Positions 9,901 through 20,699 of a stretch of DNA of 64,000 nt are shown piece by piece. The stretch lies in NCBI GenBank assembly GCA_029204045.2, contig JAQNDB010000274.1:1-64000 (forward strand). Reading direction: 5' to 3'. The notes under the pieces were generated by a model. It made no database searches. It worked only from the letters and a program-made list of their open reading frames with translations, and was not told the origin of the DNA. Each line of letters starts with the position of its first letter. The stretch's first letter is position 1. This DNA is from Tillandsia leiboldiana (taxonomy: Eukaryota > Streptophyta > Magnoliopsida > Poales > Bromeliaceae). The position numbers and the translations under genes are program-made.

Positions 9901-11660
9901 AGTGGTCAGAGTGTTGTGGGACGGGTGTTGCACTCGGGCCCGGGGGGGGCCGAGTGGGGTCTGGTGGCTGGGTTAGGCCAGTGTTAGCATTTTTGGGGAA
10001 CCGTTTCAGATGAACGGTGGTCCCGGGGGTTTTCCTTTCCGCTGTTCTCCTCGTCACCACCAGGTTGGGATCGTGGTGCACGTGTGTTAGCAGGACCTTG
10101 AACCCAGAACCTTTTTGGATGAATACACGATTTTAGTCAGCCAATGTTTCTTCCAAGCCTCGCAAGGTTGTCTGAGTCTGTTCTCGTCTGTTAGGACGAA
10201 AGCATCAGCTCTTCGAGGCTTGGGCATAAAACTTGATTTCAAAGGGTTTTCCTAAAAGAGACTAAAAATCATTAAAAAGATGGATTTCTCTCAGATCGAA
10301 TGGTTTTCTGAAATAAATGACATGGTTTCTTATAAACTTATCCACCCGAGCGGATTCGAGTGATCTGGGTTCTAAGGGCTGCTTTCTCTCTTGGGGACGT
10401 AGATGTTAGTCTCCCGGGGTTTCGGACCCTTCGTAGATCTGGCCGTGGAGTAGCTCCGGCCGTGAGTCGAGTGTTGAGTTCAGTGAGGTGTTGTTGAGGG
10501 AGCCGTTGGGAGAGACGGTGGTCCCAGCTGTGTAGTGCCTTCGTTGAGTGGGTCTGTGTTGTGAGATTGAGTCGTGGAGGGTTCTCCGACTGAGTTTGTG
10601 CTTTGAGCATCGAGATACCGATCTGTTTGATCGAGGACCACAGCCTGCAGGAGCCACTTGTGAGACAGTGATACTGATGTGATACTTGAGTTCGGTGGGG
10701 TCGCACCCCTCGAACCACGCCCCGGGTGCGTTGATGATTCCGAGCCTGATGAGGCTGCGATGATGATACCGAGCCTGACGAGGCTGCGATGATGCGCCTA
10801 GTTCATATACTAGTGGTCGCTTGATACCCCTGGCCGTGCTACCATGGGGTCACTGTGTGAGATATCGAGTTTGTCCGTTGGGACACCCTGGTTGATACAC
10901 CAGGGGGCGCAGGCTTGACTCGACTGGACCCTGTGGGGCAGTCGCTGAGATTTGTGATACACTGAGAGAGTGATGGCGTAGCGTGTGTCATAGTAGAGCG
11001 TCTTGGGCTTAGTACTTGTGACATATTGTCAGCAGTGAGTGACTGCATACCATCATCCATAGTCTCTTCTTATTGAGCATAGTAGATAGAGGCATGATAG
11101 CTGTAGATTCTTTTCCAGCTTATTTATTTTATCATCAGTCTTTTCTCTATCTTATGCCTCTGGTAGACTTAGTGGGCAGACCGTGGTTCTTGGAGACGGT
11201 ACCCACTGAGAACTACTGTAGGATGTAGTTCTCACACCCTCTGTCGGTGACAGGTTGCTGAGGCTTTCTTCCGTTCCTGCTGTGCTTGACTGGACGGACC
11301 GAGGACAGGGAGTCGCGCGATAGTTCCCTACCAGCATTGTTACATTAGAGAGAGGTAGATGGACCATCCCGGATTGTGGGAGTGGGTTATGTTTCTTGTT
11401 AGCTATCTCCCATGTGGATTCGTAGATGTTGTATAGGTGGACTTCTATTTGTATCTTTTGATTTTGGGAGATAGGCTATGGGTTGTTGCAGCTTTGTAGT
11501 TGAGAAAAATTTTATAGTACAGCTTTTTATCCGCTCTGATATCTGTGTAGCTGTAGTTTTGTCTTTTGCAGGCTAGACGCTTCGTCTGTACGGCAGTTTC
11601 CGTACAGATGGCGGATCTGTTAGCGAGCCCGGGTCGCAGTTTCGACCGCGGGGCGTGACA
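6944..11660 (+). repeat. 3' LTR of element A (4717 bp)
   Basis: Full-length counterpart of the 5' LTR with the same order of parts: 159-bp repeats (7178-7740), TATA (7783-7793), donor GAG|GTAAGT (7973-7981), the 15-bp-stem hairpin (8208-8240), CpG palindrome array and CCGTCGG/CCGACGG array. The 33-bp length difference comes from small indels in the repetitive parts. Confidence 0.92.
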
Positions 11661-11671
11661 GATGATACGAA

Positions 11672-12247
11672 TGTGACACCCCCGGAATTTGGATTAGTCC
11701 TCTATATAAATGATATAATAGGACTAAATCTCTAACCCGGCTATAGCATTTTGGATGGTAGCAAGATCCAAGAGGAACATGAGAGTTAAGCGTGCTAGAG
11801 CTAGAGTAGTTCTAGGATGGGTGACCCCCTGGGAAGTGGGGCGTCACAGTTGGTATCAGAGACATTCACCAGCCGGAAATGTGAGATGAGTCTCGGCTGA
11901 GCCAGGGTTATATAGCGGGTAGAGCGAGGCTCCCCGGCTAATGACCGTTGTGAGTGGAGTGCAGCTCCTCACAAGGTCGGCTAAGGCTAGCGAGACGAGT
12001 CTCACATCGCCTGGTGCTTGTGAGTGTGCTTGAGCCTGACGTGGACGTCAGGGCTTAAAGGGGGGAAGAATGTGACACCCCCGGAATTTGGATTAGTCAT
12101 CTATATAAATGATATAATAGGACTAAATCTCTAACCCGGCTATAGCATTTTGGATGGTAGCAAGATCCAAGAGGAACATGAGAGTTAAGCGTGCTAGAGC
12201 TAGAGTAGTTCTAGGATGGGTGACCCCCTGGGAAGTGGGGCGTCACA
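11672..12247 (+). mobile_element. Cassandra TRIM, copy 1
   Basis: Two 177-bp LTRs (11672-11848, 12071-12247; TGTGACACCCCC...GGGGCGTCACA) flank a 222-bp non-coding interior with an iMet-type PBS directly after the first LTR and a purine tract (AAAGGGGGGAAGAA) before the second. The 3' half of each LTR matches plant 5S rRNA through the internal promoter: AGTTAAGCGTGCT (A box) and GGATGGGTGACCCCCTGGGAAG (C box). That is the hallmark of Cassandra. It starts 11 bases after the 3' LTR of A, in the same orientation. No TSD: ACGAA on the left, GCGCG on the right. Its right end abuts the truncated LTR of B. Confidence 0.9.
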
Positions 12248-13666
12248 GCGCGGTTCCGAACCGCGCGGGGCTCCGACGGACGGCGACGGCGGCGCGGGAT
12301 TCCGGTTTTCGTCAACCCGGACGGTGTTGGACTTTTTCGTCGAAAAGAGTAAATGGGGTCTTTTGTTTTGGGATGTTAATACACGTCTTTGACTATAGTT
12401 ATCCTTGCGGACTTTCTTTAGGTCCAGGTGCGCAGCGAGGGCGCGCGAAGGATTCAGGTGTTCCGACTTCTCTTCAACTAGGTGGGTACGGTTGCTATAA
12501 GTGCAACAAATGCAGTAAGTGCATCTATCATCATTAAAATGCTCTTAATTTGTCTAACAAAGTAGATGGACAGTTTAACCTTTCGCATAATTGTATTTTA
12601 TCTAACAATTGAAGCGGCTGCGGTCGCGGTGCTCACTACACGCCGATCTCGGCAAATCCGTTTCGGATGCTGCACGTACACAGGCGGATTGGCCTCCGCA
12701 TGGGTGTACTTTTTCGGAGAAGTGGTCTTTTTGACCCGTGTACCTCACAAAGGGGTGGGAGCCGTGAGGACCTCTTCGCGCCTGCTGCAAATAGCACACC
12801 AGCACCGTGAAGAGGTTAAAAGCATCAAAAAGGTGTTTGCGCACGAGGGGAGACTTTAGTCTCTCCGACAGGTACTCTGGGGTTGGTGCCCAACTTAATT
12901 GATAAATCTGGGGTTGGTGCCCAGCTTAATTATGTACAGGGTTTTAGCGAAAGGTTCCGGTGTAGTCGGTTTGTTCCTTATTCCTTATTGATATTTAGAC
13001 ATCTACTTTGTTTGTCACTGACTTTACCCACTCCGTGACAGGTACTACTAGGTGCGTTAGCCGGGATGGCGGTGAGACAGCGTCGCGAGGACTGTAGTCA
13101 GGATACTTGGGTTTTTATCTCATTTTTCCTCATGCCTTAATTAGTTATTTTGCTTGTGGACTTTATTAGTCGTGGACATGTATTAGTTAGCACTGTGGAT
13201 GAGATGTACTTTTGCGTTTAGATACTTTTAGTGATGTTTTCTTATGCGGCACGCTTTCATGAAAAACTAAATGATTTCGAAAATGTTTTCTCAAAACGAA
13301 GTGCCGTGTGGGCACGGGTTTTGCAATCGCTGGTTTTATCCTTTCCAAACGGTGACGCCGCTTTAATAACTTGCTTGAAAAAAAAACAAGGTGTCGAGTG
13401 GACACCGGTCTTTTAAAACATTAGTTAAATTACTGTACTCTGTTTGACGATGTATGTCTATTGTATGGTTGATGGTTGATGTATTATGTTGTAAATGAGA
13501 CGCCGTGCATATACAAAGGAGACTCTGTCCGTGGGCAGAGAGAATTTGTGTATGTGGCGGTCTGGCACGCACCGGGGATGAGGTTTAAGTTACCTCGTTA
13601 AGAAAAAAAAAATAATACACGCAATTTTCCGCTTTGATAGACTCAAAAACCCCCGGGGGCGTGACA
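12248..13666 (+). repeat. Truncated 5' LTR of B
   Basis: Matches the last 1419 bp of the 3' LTR and ends CCCGGGGGCGTGACA. It lacks U3, the TATA box and the GC-rich array. It includes the short direct duplication CTGGGGTTGGTGCCCA (12881 and 12911 areas) that is also present in the 3' LTR. Confidence 0.9.
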
Positions 13667-13673
13667 GATTAAA

Positions 13674-13685
13674 TGGTATCAGAGA
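13674..13685 (+). other. Primer-binding site of B (tRNA-iMet)
   Basis: TGGTATCAGAGA, seven bases after the LTR end (spacer GATTAAA). The last base deviates from the GC seen in A and G. Confidence 0.8.
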
Positions 13686-13925
13686 AAACAACCATAACCA
13701 TAGTAGACGTGATCCACATCCACAGTGTAGGGTGCCACAAGCAAATTGGACATGAGATAACCAAGGTATAGGTGCGTAGTACGTGAGAGTACGGGGAAAA
13801 GGGAACGTAATATAGGTGTAATCGTAAGACAGGGTGCTAGGGTTATAACCTTAGGGTTAACGTGGTTTCTTTGTATCACAGCGGACAACGGCCAGGATCC
13901 GGCCACCGAGCGCTAACCATTCTCA

Positions 13926-14732
13926 ATGGACAGGATGGATCCCGCAGCCGCAGCCAACCGCTTGCTCCGCAACCAGTTACGCGACATAGCGGGGCAAATG
14001 CTAACTCTCACTGAGCGCCTAGGCCTACTGACTCAAGATTTCGAGGGTGTCGACCGCACCCAGCGAGACGCCAGGGACGACGCCTATCGGGGAATGCCAC
14101 CGGCAGGGTTCCCCACTTTTAACGAAGCGGTTATGTTGGCCCGGCGGGCAGAGCAAGAACTGGCCGAGACACGCGCTCGACAGAGTTATCCCTATCCCAG
14201 TCCGGCGGAGGACCCCTTCCAGCAGGGCCCGGCACTCAAACGCCCGAGGACAGAGGGGAACTTTGGAAAGGCGATGAGAGGAGAACCCAAACCGCAGAGG
14301 AAGCCGTGTCCCATATGCAGTGGGGCGCATCAGGTGACTAAGTGTCCATGGAGACACGACCACTGCTACCGATGCGGCAGACCAGGACACGCACGCTACG
14401 AGTGCCCACGGAAACCGGGCACCACCAGGCCTCCGGCACCGCGACCGGAGGGGACAGAGAAGACTGCTACACCCGTTCCGCAAGGGGGCCCCGCCTCGGA
14501 GGGCCGAGGAGGAGGACGTCCGGAGAAAGCACGGAAGGACGAACCGACACCAGCGAGGGGCGCGAAACCACCTCAGGGACCGTGCGTAATCTGCGAGGGT
14601 GATCACCCGGTGGCGGAATGTACGTGGAGGTACCATTACTGCAATCAGTGCGGCTTACCGGACCACTCCCTTGCCTTCTGCCCTCAGAGACCCACCCCCG
14701 CCGCCGCCGCCGCGCCACCACAGCAGAAATGA
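13926..14732 (+). pseudogene. gag: B Gag with capsid deletion and four zinc knuckles
   Basis: Open frame of 268 aa from ATG 13926. The N-terminal 55 residues are a Q/R/L-rich helix. They are followed directly by FPTFNEAVMLARRAEQEL (about residues 62-79), which is the C-terminal edge of the retrotransposon Gag domain; the capsid core in between is missing. A basic linker leads to two pairs of zinc knuckles: CPIC..H..KC (128-140) with CYRCGRPGHARYEC (147-160), and CVIC..H..EC (220-232) with CNQCGLPDHSLAFC (239-252). Each pair is a CX2CX3HX4C plus a CX2CX4HX4C, suggesting an internal duplication. Typical gypsy Gags carry one or two knuckles. A pyrimidine tract ending in CAG at 13881 lies upstream. 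It would bind nucleic acid but probably cannot assemble particles alone. Confidence 0.8.
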
Positions 14733-15203
14733 CCAGAGAGTGCTGCGGCCCCCGTTCAGCCAAAGGATTTGCCCGGCGACCAGCAATCCGCAGACTCCTC
14801 AGACGTCAAGTCCCTTCCCCAGCACGCCGTACGACGCTGGCCCAAGGGCTGTGGACGGACTCCCCGGGATACTACAGTGGAGGACGCGACGTCCCAGACC
14901 TAGTAACGGCAGGTAATTTTTGGTTTCTCTTTTCCCTCTTAGATTAGGAGCACCGGTTACACCTTAGCCTGCTACTCCTGTTAGACTCTCTCTCTCTCTC
15001 TCTAAAATCCTTAGGTATTAGGCGAAGCCTTCCCCGGCCGATGTACGCGGGCGGGCTTCGAAGCATAGGAGAACCTTGTGTACTCGGGGCCCGTTAAGGG
15101 CCATGCAAGGAATAAATAGGCTCCACCCTATGCCTTGCAGCCGAGAACCCAATGGGCCGATAGGTAGTTCAGGGCCGCTCCCCAGATAAGGATCAGCGGG
15201 CCC
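14733..15203 (+). other. Gap between gag and RT of B; protease lost
   Basis: About 470 bp with no aspartic protease motif in any frame and a short TC microsatellite at 14987-15002. In G the equivalent space between zinc knuckles and RT encodes a DTGAS protease, so B has suffered a deletion here. Confidence 0.6.
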
Positions 15204-18113
15204 GTGGTAAGGGAATTTCCGGACGTGTTTCCGGCGGAGCTCCCCGAAATGCCACCGGAACGAGAAGTCGACTTCCCTATTGAACTACTTCCCGGCACCA
15301 AACCCATCACCAAGGCACCGTACAGGATGGCCTTCGCGGAGTTGAAGGAACTCAAGGCACAGTTGGAGGACCTTTTGGATAAGGGTTTCATCAGACCTAG
15401 CGCGTCACCCTGGGGCGCGCCCGTCCTGTTTGTGAGGAAGAAGGACGGAAGTCTCCGGTTGTGCATCGACTACCGGGAGATAAATAAGGTCACCGTTAAG
15501 AACAAGTACCCCCTGCCAAGGATCGACGACCTCTTCGACCAACTACAGGGGGCGACGGTGTTTTCAAAGATTGACCTGCAGTCGGGCTATCATCAGGTCC
15601 AGGTCAAGGGGGAGGACATCCCCAAAACGGCTTTCCGGACTCGCTACGGCCATTACGAATTTACAATAATGCCGTTCGGGCTCACAAATGCCCCGGCGGT
15701 GTTCATGGACATGATGAACAGGGTATTCAAACCCTTCCTGGACTTATTCGTGGTGGTCTTCATCGACGATACCCTCATCTACTCTCGTACAGACGAGGAA
15801 CACGAAGAACATCTGCGCACAGTCCTCCAGACCCTATGGGAACAGAAAATCTACGCCAAACTCAAAAAGTGTGAGTTTTGGCTCCGTGAGGTCGGCTTCT
15901 TGGGGCACGTAATCTCGGCGGCCGGAGTCGCAGTCGATCCGAAAAAGATAGATTCGGTGACGGACTGGCCCCAACCGACGACGGTGACGGAGATTCGAAG
16001 CTTCCTGGGATTAGCCGGGTACTACCGGCGCTTCGTGGAGGGTTTCTCCAAGATAGCCACCCCCTTAAACCGTTTGACTAGAAAGGGGGAGAAGTTCATC
16101 TGGACGGACAAATGTCAGAGGAGCTTCGAGGAGCTCAAGGATAGATTGACGCGAGCCCTGATTCTCGCCCTGCCAGAACCAGGGGAGGATTATGAAGTGT
16201 ATTGCGATGCGTCGCGAAACGGACTGGGTGGAGTACTCATGCAACGGGGAAAGGTTATAGCCTATGCGTCAAGGTAGCTCAAGGAATACGAGCGGAACTA
16301 CCCCGTGCACGATTTGGAACTCGCAGCGGTTGTGTTCGTCCACAAGCTTTGGAGACACTACCTGTATGGGGCACACTCCAATGTGTACTCAGATCATAAA
16401 AGTCTTAAGTACCTTTTCACCCAAAGGGAGTTAAATTTGCGACAAAGACGGTGGCTCGAGCTACTGAAGGATTACGATTTAACGATCCACTACCACCCGG
16501 GAAAGGCAAACGTGGTGGCCGACGCCCTGAGCCGCAAGGGGCAGGCCGAGGAGGCAGGGGTAAGTGCCATCACCCAGCAAGATAGTCTGATTGCGAAATT
16601 TTCGCGATTAAGACTAGAAGTAGTACCGGCGGGTACAGTCGCACAACTTCTGACACTGGTGGTCAGACCTACCTTGCTTGACAGAATCCTCGAGGGGCAG
16701 TCGACTGATGACCAACTCCAGCTGGTGCGAAGTAGAGTAACTGCCGACCAAGAAGGTGATTTCACAGTAAACTCCGACGCCACGATACGATTTCGGGGAC
16801 GAATCTGCGTGCCGGATCTACCGGAACTCAAAGAGGAAATCCTGCGGGAGGCGCATACTGCTCCATATGCAGCGCACCCCGGGGGAACGAAGATGTACAA
16901 GGACGTCAAACAGACCTTCTGGTGGCCCAAAATGAAGGGAGACGTGACTCGGTTTGTGGCACACTGCCTGGTGTGCCAACAGGTGAAGGCCGAGCACCAG
17001 CGTCCGGTAGGAAAATTGCAATCCTTACCGGTGCCCGAGTGGAAGTGGGACATGATTACCATGGATTTTGTGACCGGGTTCCCGAGATCGTCACAGGGAC
17101 ATGATGCAATATGGGTGATTGTGGACCGTCTGACGAAATCGGCCCACTTTCTGCCCATACACACGACGTGGACGCGGGAACGACTGGCACAAACCTACAT
17201 CAACGAGATAGTAAGGTTGCATGGGGTGCCGACATCCATCACGTCGGACAGGGACACGCGATTTGTGTCAAACTTTTGGCAGAGCCTGCAGCGAGCAATG
17301 GGAACCAAGTTGCACTTCAGTACGGCTTTTCACCCGCAGACCGATGGACAATCAGAGCGGGTGATACAAATTGTGGAGGACATGCTTCGAGCATGCGTTT
17401 TGGACTTGGGCGAAGGGTGGGCACGGTGTTTGCCCCTAGTGGAATTTGCCTATAATAACAGTTACTAGGCCAGCATTCTGATGGCACCATACGAGGCCCT
17501 GTACGGGCGCCGCTGTCGGTCTCCAATATGCTGGGACGACTTGGGTGAGCGTAAGTTTCTGGGCCCAGATTTGGTGGAGGAGACCGAAGCAAAGGTGCGA
17601 TTGATTAGACAAAGGCTACTGACCGCCCAGAGCAGACAGAAAAGTTACGCGGACAACAGACGCCGAGACTTAGAGTTCATGGTGGGTGAGCATGCGTTAC
17701 TTCGAGTTTCGCCCTCTAAGGGGAACCGACGCTTCGGCATAAAGGGAAAGTTAAGCCCGAGGTACGTAGGACCGTTCGAGATCCTAGAACGCGTAGGACC
17801 GGTGGCGTACCGATTAGCCCTGCCGCCGAACCTCGAACGAGTCCATAACGTGTTCCATGTCTCAATGCTCCGGAAGTACCTAGCTGATCCCTCTCATGCC
17901 TTGGATGCCTCCACCATCGAGTTGCGAGAGGATTTAAGCGTCGAGGAAACGCCGGTGCGGATTTTGGCGAGAGAGGACAAGAAGTTGCGCAAACGAACAA
18001 TCCCCTATGTAAATGTTCAGTGGAGCAACCACGAAGAGCGCGAGGCGACTTGGGAACTGGAATTGAAGATGAGAGAATGTTTTCCCGAATTGATTAGTGG
18101 GGTTTGTACTTAA
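15204..18113 (+). pseudogene. pol: B Pol: RT, RNase H, integrase, chromodomain-like tail
   Basis: Continuous gypsy pol frame broken by two TAG codons. Frame 15204-16277 has the RT core: SASPWGAPVLFV, IDYREINK, IDLQSGYHQ and FIDDTLIYS (catalytic xxDD), then the start of RNase H (YCDASRNGLGG). TAG at 16275-16277 replaces the Gln expected after ASR. The frame resumes through RNase H (DLELAAVVF, DHKSLKYLF), then the integrase zinc finger (HPGGTKMYKDVK...CLVCQQVK) and DDE core (MDFVTGFPR, SDRDTRF, HPQTDGQSERV). A second TAG lies at 17466-17468, again where Gln is expected. From 17481 the integrase C-terminus ends in VQWSNHEEREATWE, a chromodomain-like tail typical of plant chromoviruses. Both stops fit CAG-to-TAG changes. 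Confidence 0.93.
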
Positions 18114-18525
18114 GTTTCGGGACGAAACTTTTTATAAAGTGTGAGTGGTGTAGTGATCCGGCCCTTAGGGGTATTTTTGACTCACATGTAAACCATTTAA
18201 GCCCTTAAGAGGAATAAAATTATTTAATTGTTAAAAGTTGGCCAGTGTGTGGTGCTGGTATTTTTCTGCGATAGAGCGCGGAAAATGATGGCCGACGGTG
18301 CGATCGGATCTGAAATCCGATGTCGGGATCTCCCGGAACGGAATTCTTAGTGATACGGTGATTAGTCACGCATCGGAATCCGTGCGAAATATCTTGCACC
18401 CGTTGGAGATAAGGTGGGTTATCTCGTAGGGGATAATTAATTAATTAATTAATTATCCGATGACGGAAAATAGAATTTTCTTACGTACGAATTAAAGAGG
18501 AAATTAATTAAAGATATAATACGAG

Positions 18526-18534
18526 CTATATAAG
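18526..18534 (+). promoter_or_regulatory. TATA box of B LTR
   Basis: CTATATAAG followed by a GA-rich leader. Only the 3' LTR retains it. Confidence 0.7.
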
Positions 18535-18829
18535 GGATCCCGATTATCGGAAAGAAAAGAAAAGAAAAATAAAACCCTAACCGGTGAGGAGAGAAAGAAA
18601 GAAAAAAAGGAAAATATGGAACCCTAGCCGGAAGAAAGGGAAAGGAGAAAGAGAAGGAGCCCGATCTTCCCGGACATCGAACCGAAGGCAAGAACGCGAC
18701 CGGACAACCTTCCCGTCGATCTTCGGTTAGTAAAATAATTGTTATAAATTATTTGGGATTTTTCCGTCGTCCTTTTTGTTTGAGTTCTTGGGTTCTCCGT
18801 CGTATCCGTCACCGTCGCCGTCATCGTCG

Positions 18830-19290
18830 TCATGCTAGGGCACGGAACGGACGGCGGAGGCGCGCGGTGCCGCTAGGGCATCGCGCGGAGGAGAATCGCG
18901 GACGGCCGATCGCCGCCGCAAGCGGCGATGGGACCGCGCGGGCACCGCGCGGGCTCCGCGCGGGTCGTACCCGCGCGGGCGCCGCACGGCCACCGCGCGG
19001 GCGGCACCCGCGCGGACCCGCAACCGCGCGGGCGCCGCGCGGCTACTGCGCGGGCGGCACCCACGCGGACCCGCTACCGCAAGGGCACTGCGCGGGCGGC
19101 ACCCGCGCGGACCCGCAACCGCGCGGGCGCCGCGCGGGGCACCCACGCGGGCGTCGCGTGGGCAACCCCGCGCGCGGGCGCCGTGTGGGGCCGCACCCGC
19201 GCGGGTGTCGCGCGGCCGCCGCACGGGCAGCACCCGCGCGAGGCGCCGCGCCGCGTGGGCGCCTCCCGCGGAGACACGCCGCGCGGTTCC
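18830..19290 (+). repeat. CpG-rich array in B LTR
   Basis: Irregular repeats of GCGCGGGCGGCACCCGCGCG-type units (starts near 19001, 19054 and 19096), composed of CG dinucleotides and inverted GCGCGGG/CCCGCGC arms. It sits about 100 nt after the putative splice donor, the same relative place as the unrelated arrays in A and D. Open frames here are compositional artefacts. Confidence 0.8.
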
Positions 19291-20699
19291 GAACCGCGCG
19301 GGGCTCCGACGGACGGCGACGGCGTCGCGGGATTCCGGTTTTCGTCAACCCGGACGGTGTTGGACTTTTCCGTCGAAAAGAGTAAATGGGGTCTTTTGTT
19401 TTGGGATGTTAATACACGTCTTTGACTATAGTTATCCTTGCGGACTTTTTTTAGGTCCAGGTGCGCAGCGAGGGCGCGCGAAGGATTCAGGTGTTCCGAT
19501 TTCTCTTCAACTAGGTGGGTACGGTTGCTATAAGTGCAACAAGTGCAGTAAGTGCATCTATCATTATTAAAATGCTCTTAATTTGTCTAACAAAGTAGAT
19601 GGACAGTTTAACCTTTCGCATAATTGTATTTTATCTAACAATTGAAGCGGCTGCGGTCGCGGTGCTCACTACACGCCGATCTCGGCAAATCCGTTTCAGA
19701 TGCTGCACGTACACAGGCGGATTGGCCTCTACATGGGTGTACTTTTCCGGAGAAGTGGTCTTTTTGACCCGTGTACCTCACAAAGGGGTGGGAGCCGTGA
19801 GGACCTCTTCGCGCCTGCTGCAAATAGCACACCAGCACCGTGAAGAGGTTAAAAGCATCAAAAAGGTGTTTGCGCACGAGGGGAGACTTTAGTCTCTCCG
19901 ACAGGTACTCTGGGGTTGGTGCCCAACTTAATTGATAAATCTGGGGTTGGTGCCCAGCTTAATTATGTACAGGGTTTTAGCGAAAGGTTCCGGTGTAGTC
20001 GGTTTGTTCCTTATTCCTTATTGATATTTAGACATTTACTTTGTTTGTCACTGACTTTACCCACTCCGTGACAGGTACTACTAGGTGCGTTAGCCGGGAT
20101 GGCGGTGAGACAGCGTCGCGAGGACCATAGTCAGGATACTTGGGTTTTCATCTCATTTTCCCTCATGCCTTAATTAGTTATTTTGCTTGTGGACTTTATT
20201 AGTCGTGGACATGTATTAGTTAGCACTGTGTATGAGATGTACTTTTGCGTTTAGATACTTTTAGTGATGTTTTCTTATGCGGCACACTTTCATGAAAAAC
20301 TAAATGATTTCGAAAATGTTTTCTCAAAATGAAGTGCCGTGTGGGCACGGGTTTTGCAATCGCTGGTTTTATCCTTTCCAAACGGTGACGCCGCTTTAAT
20401 AACTTGCTTGAAAAAAAAACAAGGTGTCGAGTGGACACCGGTCTTTTAAAACATTAGTTAAATTACTGTATTCTGTTTGACGATGTATGTCTATTGTATG
20501 GTTGATGGTTGATGTATGATGTTGTAAATGAGACGCCGTGCATATGCAAAGGAGACTCTGTCCGTGGGCAGAGAGAATTTGTGTATGTGGCGGTCTGGCA
20601 CGCACCGGGGATGAGGTTTAAGTTACCTCGTTAAGAAAAAAAAAATAATACACGCAATTTTCCGCTTTGATAGACTCAAAAACCCCCGGGGGCGTGACA

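Larger units (their letters stand above)
37..11660 (+). mobile_element. Element A: Ty3/gypsy element with giant LTRs
   Basis: Two direct repeats of 4684 bp (37-4720) and 4717 bp (6944-11660), both starting TGTA-AGTACCG and ending GGGGCGT-GACA, flank a 2223-bp interior. The interior has a tRNA-iMet primer-binding site eight bases after the 5' LTR, a decayed gag start resembling that of element G, and a purine tract just before the 3' LTR. LTRs make up about four fifths of the element. No usable pol remains, so A can only move in trans, if at all. The Gag start, the 8-base spacer and the LTR 3' terminus shared with G point to the same chromovirus group, probably Tekay-like; that clade call is an inference. 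Confidence 0.9.
12248..20699 (+). mobile_element. Element B: Ty3/gypsy chromovirus, 5' LTR truncated
   Basis: The interior (13667-18148) carries PBS, a short gag, then RT-RNase H-integrase-chromodomain-like tail, and is followed by a complete 2551-bp LTR (18149-20699). The 5' LTR keeps only its last 1419 bp (12248-13666), identical in length to 19281-20699. It is cut exactly at the end of Cassandra copy 1, so the promoter half is lost. About 20 mismatches were seen by eye between the shared 1.4-kb parts. Protease and most of the capsid are missing, and pol has two in-frame TAG codons. Confidence 0.9.
18149..20699 (+). repeat. 3' LTR of B (2551 bp)
   Basis: TGTAGTGATCCGG...GGGGGCGTGACA. It contains TAAT-rich sequence (18433-18460), a TATA box (18526-18534), a purine-rich leader, a possible donor G|GTTAGT (18725-18730), a CpG-rich array (about 18830-19290) and an acceptor-like T-tract plus TTAG at 19454. 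The pol stop lies only 35 bp upstream, and the purine tract before the LTR is weak (GTGAGTGG). Confidence 0.92.

Noticed and set aside
32..11665. Target-site duplication for element A
   Set aside because: TATAT before the 5' LTR does not match GATGA after the 3' LTR.
18753..19425. Arg/Gly/Ala-rich frames in the B LTR array
   Set aside because: Same compositional artefact, inside a non-coding LTR array.
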